This document shows positions 30,929 through 32,583 of a stretch of DNA of 32,583 nucleotides, in pieces (position 1 is the first letter of the stretch; each line of letters opens with the position of its first letter). The stretch comes from an uncultured Bacteroidales bacterium. Its GTDB lineage: Bacteria > Bacteroidota > Bacteroidia > Bacteroidales > UBA932. The translations under genes and the position numbers were made by a program. The notes under the pieces were generated by a model. That model saw only the letters and a program-made list of their open reading frames with translations, was not told where the DNA came from and did not search any database. The stretch spans positions 1-32,583 of the forward strand of contig CAMZEC010000025.1 in NCBI GenBank assembly GCA_947305645.1, read 5' to 3'.

Positions 30929-31258
30929 TTAAAGCTCGTTATACTTCTTCGCGCTGCCTTTCGCTTTATAAACCGGATACTTTGCCGCATTCTTGCGAAT
31001 CTTCTCCAACATAATTTCCTTAATATCAAGATTATACTTGTCGGCCATCTGAAAGGCGTAGTTCAGGACATCGGCTAACTCCTCCCGCACCTTGTCCTTA
31101 TTCACATCCTCGGGAGCCTTCCATAGGAATGCCTCCAAAAGTTCAGATGCCTCCACAGAGAGGCCAATGGCCAGGTCCTTTCCATTGTGGAACTGATCCC
31201 AGTCTCGTTCATGGTTGAACACACGCAGTTCTTCCAGAATCTGTTCAATATCTGTCAT
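30929..31258 (-). CDS. MazG-like nucleotide pyrophosphohydrolase
   Basis: 109 residues from the ATG before TDIEQILEEL. All-alpha NTP-PPase of the MazG-like group: VEASELLEAFLW supplies the first E-x-x-E metal site and EELADVLNYAF the E-x-x-D second site. Such enzymes hydrolyse (d)NTPs to monophosphates and remove damaged or signalling nucleotides. The upstream in-frame ATG at 31288 is rejected since it precedes the TATATTTG box at 31276-31283. It is the first gene of a tight operon; the first nuclease-helicase begins five bases after its stop. Confidence 0.9.
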   Translation of the reverse strand: MTDIEQILEELRVFNHERDWDQFHNGKDLAIGLSVEASELLEAFLWKAPEDVNKDKVREELADVLNYAFQMADKYNLDIKEIMLEKIRKNAAKYPVYKAKGSAKKYNEL

Positions 31259-31275
31259 AGCAATAGGGATTCTTA

Positions 31276-31283
31276 CAAATATA
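31276..31283 (-). promoter_or_regulatory. -7 box of the MazG/nuclease-helicase operon
   Basis: TATATTTG on the minus strand, 17 nt before the chosen ATG at 31258. No further box was noticed within the operon up to proC. Confidence 0.6.
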
Positions 31284-31334
31284 ATCATTTTTGTTTTTAT
31301 TCTGCATCTCTCTTCCCAGGAGCGGTGGCGGGAA

Positions 31335-31362
31335 GATCCTTCGCTGTGCTCAGGATGATAGG
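31335..31362. repeat. Interspersed CHPEHSEGS-type repeat, intergenic copy
   Basis: Same 28-bp unit as 16181-16208 with two differences (GATCCTTCGCTGTGCTCAGG core). It lies in the 240-bp gap upstream of the MazG-like gene. Confidence 0.7.
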
Positions 31363-31500
31363 ATAATGATTAGTCTCTGACTCTTGCCGAAACCGGGTTT
31401 AATTCGTATATTTGAAAAAGTTCTCAGGTTTTCCGCCCTCGATCAAACTGAGCATGTTTAACCCTTCTAAGGATAACTATGCTCTATGCCTGGGAATCAA

Positions 31501-31707
31501 TTACTTCTGCGGCTTGAAAGGCCGCATTACCGTCAAAGACTCTCTTCTCAGCCCATAATTCCGGGCAAAAAAATCGAGTGCATCCTTCAACGTCCACCCT
31601 GACGAGGTCCGCAAGACCCCGTCGGCCTCACTGTACACCGTGAAAGCGGTGTGCAAGCGCCCGTTCCAATCTAGTGCCGGGACAGTTATGACGTTCAATT
31701 CATTCAT
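31501..31707 (-). CDS. Small hypothetical protein
   Basis: 68 residues from the ATG (a TTG one codon upstream is ignored). MNELNVITVPALDWNGRLHT is followed by a charged segment and a predicted helix WTLKDALDFFARNYGLRRES. No family is recognised and no promoter box is visible. Its start lies only nine bases from the start of the divergent RhuM fragment, leaving no room for two normal promoters; one or both 5' regions have probably been cut by a rearrangement. Confidence 0.5.
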   Translation of the reverse strand: MNELNVITVPALDWNGRLHTAFTVYSEADGVLRTSSGWTLKDALDFFARNYGLRRESLTVMRPFKPQK

Positions 31708-31716
31708 CAATCAAAA

Positions 31717-32031
31717 ATGTCCTCTCTGTTTAAGAAAGACCAATCTGACATAGCCAGGCATATTAAAAATGCTCTTGAAGAAAGAGAGATCGATGAGAGT
31801 AATATGCAAATTTTGCATAATACTTTTTCCAAGTACCGACCAACCAGAGTCTATGACCTTGATGTTATCATCTCTGTAGGATACCGAGTACATAGTAATG
31901 AAGGCGTAATCTTTAGGAAATGGGCGACCTCCGTCCTCAAAGAGTACCTTATCAAGGGCTATGCGGTTCGAAATAACCTGGCCCAGCAGAAATATGATGA
32001 ACTGAAAACGCTGGAAAGGAAACAATGGTAA
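31717..32031 (+). pseudogene. Truncated RhuM-family (virulence protein) gene
   Basis: 104 residues matching the internal part of RhuM proteins: LFKKDQSDIARHIKNALEER, then YDLDVIISVGYRVHS and FRKWATSVLKEYLIKGYAVR. Family members are about three times longer; the usual N-terminal lead-in (the WLTQ-type segment before LFxKDQSNISRH) and the whole C-terminal portion are missing. The frame is open from ATG to TAA, so a short product could be made, but it is best read as a gene remnant. RhuM genes are common on mobile and pathogenicity islands. Confidence 0.75.
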
Positions 32032-32087
32032 AAGTAGTAGTAAACCTGATTAATCAAAATGCCATCAAATAATACGGCGGGGGGAGA

Positions 32088-32180
32088 TTAGATAGTTGTA
32101 TCGAGAACGAGACCGAGATCGTCGATGAGGGCGCGGACCTCGTCCGCGTTGGAGAAATTGGCAGTAAGATAGAGTTCCAT
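32088..32180 (-). CDS. 30-residue small protein with its own promoter
   Basis: ATG to TAA, reading MELYLTANFSNADEVRALID then DLGLVLDTTI. It begins like a beta-strand and amphipathic helix and has good codon usage for the region. A strong TACCTTTG box lies 27 nt upstream, within the extended dyad promoter. No family is recognised. It could be a genuine small protein, or the surviving 5' end of a longer gene. Confidence 0.5.
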   Translation of the reverse strand: MELYLTANFSNADEVRALIDDLGLVLDTTI

Positions 32181-32207
32181 AATAGCCTGTACTTTTAAAT
32201 TACAGTG

Positions 32208-32242
32208 CAAAGGTACAGGTGCGGAGTGACAACTTATGTCAC
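32208..32242 (-). promoter_or_regulatory. Extended promoter with dyad, copy 2
   Basis: On the minus strand: AAGTTGTCACT, nine bases, TACCTTTGCA (box at 32208-32215). The inverted repeat is perfect here: GTGACA-N5-TGTCAC (32226-32242). It matches the promoter at 21515-21549 base for base in the conserved parts and in spacing. Confidence 0.6.
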
Positions 32243-32264
32243 TAGCCTAAAAATTTGTGCGGGG

Positions 32265-32292
32265 AGGCTTTCGCTGCGTTCGGGATGACAGG
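32265..32292. repeat. Interspersed CHPERSE-type repeat, diverged copy
   Basis: Related to 16181-16208 over 28 bp (TTTCGCTGCGTTCGGGATGA core); the minus strand would read SCHPERSES. Third copy in the window. Confidence 0.6.
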
Positions 32293-32441
32293 AGGGCGGG
32301 ATTAGCCTCGCTGCGCTTACGCTTGCAAGGCTTTTCCCTGGATTTCCGCGAGCAATACGCCGGCAGGTGCGTGGCTGCGCCACGCTGGTTGCTATAGAGG
32401 GGACCTTCTTGCGAAAGCTAGCTCTCGTCGGGTGCCCCTCT

Positions 32442-32470
32442 AAAACAAAACGCCGCACATTCGTGCGGCG
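32442..32470 (-). terminator. Terminator of the tRNA-Ser gene
   Basis: Perfect 8-bp stem CGCCGCAC / GTGCGGCG (32451-32470, 4-nt loop), followed on the minus strand by TTTTGTTTTA. It lies 21 bp after the tRNA 3' end. Confidence 0.85.
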
Positions 32471-32491
32471 CCTGCAGCGTGTTGCGTTGCG

Positions 32492-32579
32492 CGGAAAGAC
32501 AGGGATTCGAACCCTGGAGCCGCTTTAGGCGGCCACACGCTTTCCAGACGTGCCTCTTCAGCCACTCGAGCATCTTTCC
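32492..32579 (-). tRNA. tRNA-Ser (anticodon GGA)
   Basis: 88-nt class II tRNA. Acceptor stem GGAAAGA / TCTTTCC with discriminator G, anticodon stem CACGT / GCGTG enclosing CTGGAAA (anticodon GGA at 32545-32543), long variable arm GGCCGC...GCGGC, and T-arm CAGGGTTCGAATCCCTG. The 3' CCA is not encoded. It reads UCC/UCU serine codons. Complete within the window. Confidence 0.95.
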
Positions 32580-32583
32580 AATT

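Larger units (their letters stand above)
32181..32441. other. Non-coding repeat-rich gap before the tRNA
   Basis: Holds the dyad promoter, a CHPERSE-type repeat (32265-32292), a 7-bp hairpin GCGTGGC-TGC-GCCACGC (32369-32385) and a longer imperfect pairing GAGGGG ... CCCCTC (about 32396-32440). I see no supported gene in it. Confidence 0.5.

Noticed and set aside
31454..31555. 33-codon + strand frame starting MFNPSKDNYALCLGINYFCG, with a TATATTTG box 40 bp upstream
   Set aside because: It faintly resembles the start of IS66 accessory proteins, but the match is too weak to claim and it overlaps a more protein-like gene on the other strand.
32369..32385. 7-bp hairpin before the tRNA terminator as a terminator
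   Set aside because: No T run follows on either strand; likely part of repeat sequence.
1..32583. CRISPR array, rRNA genes, complete insertion sequence or prophage
   Set aside because: No regularly spaced repeats, no rRNA-like sequence and no transposase, integrase or phage structural gene were found.

Overview
The window looks like a chromosome segment from a Bacteroidales bacterium of moderate GC content, probably host-associated. Three things point there: repeated -7 promoter boxes of the Bacteroidetes type TAnnTTTG, the absence of obvious Shine-Dalgarno sites, and several small conserved-looking proteins typical of that order. Genes are close-packed on both strands and mostly complete. 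A tRNA-Ser(GGA) gene lies at the right end.

Left part (1-10.2 kb): a DUF234 ATPase; a block (block A, about 1.77-4.31 kb) of a paired-hairpin repeat, a small membrane protein, an isoprenylcysteine-methyltransferase-like protein, a YbjQ protein and a MarR/OhrR-like regulator coupled to a glutathione peroxidase under paired operators; then a rhomboid protease, a D-aminoacylase, two GNAT acetyltransferases and a Nudix hydrolase. At 8.74-9.75 kb lies block B, a collinear, strongly shrunken second copy of block A. It keeps the paired hairpins, an in-frame fusion of the two ends of the methyltransferase/YbjQ genes, an in-frame fusion of glutathione-peroxidase and MarR pieces, and a near-perfect operator. 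An intact low-molecular-weight phosphatase gene sits inside it.

Middle part (10.2-20.4 kb): a GreA/GreB-type factor, a HAD phosphatase and an uncharacterised membrane-anchored protein. Next is a 1986-residue nonribosomal peptide synthetase with the order A-T-C-A-T-R, predicted to release a dipeptide as an aldehyde. It is transcribed divergently from a membrane SpoIIE-type phosphatase fused to a HATPase kinase domain, which overlaps a STAS anti-anti-sigma gene: a compact partner-switching module.

Right part (20.4-32.6 kb): a secreted protein and an acidic membrane protein in one operon, YccF, a GNAT enzyme, a WYL regulator, an AAA/DUF4143 ATPase, a deoxyribosyltransferase-like protein, and a tight operon of a MazG-like pyrophosphohydrolase, two different nuclease-helicase proteins with the DUF2075/Schlafen-group-3 helicase domain, a small Cys protein and proC. 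Near the tRNA are a truncated RhuM gene, a 30-codon gene with its own promoter, and interspersed repeats.

Most noteworthy are the shrunken duplicate with in-frame deletion chimeras, the aldehyde-releasing NRPS beside a partner-switch module, the MazG/double nuclease-helicase operon, and a shared extended promoter (AAGTTGTCACT-N9-TAnCTTTGCA) in front of two otherwise unrelated small genes.
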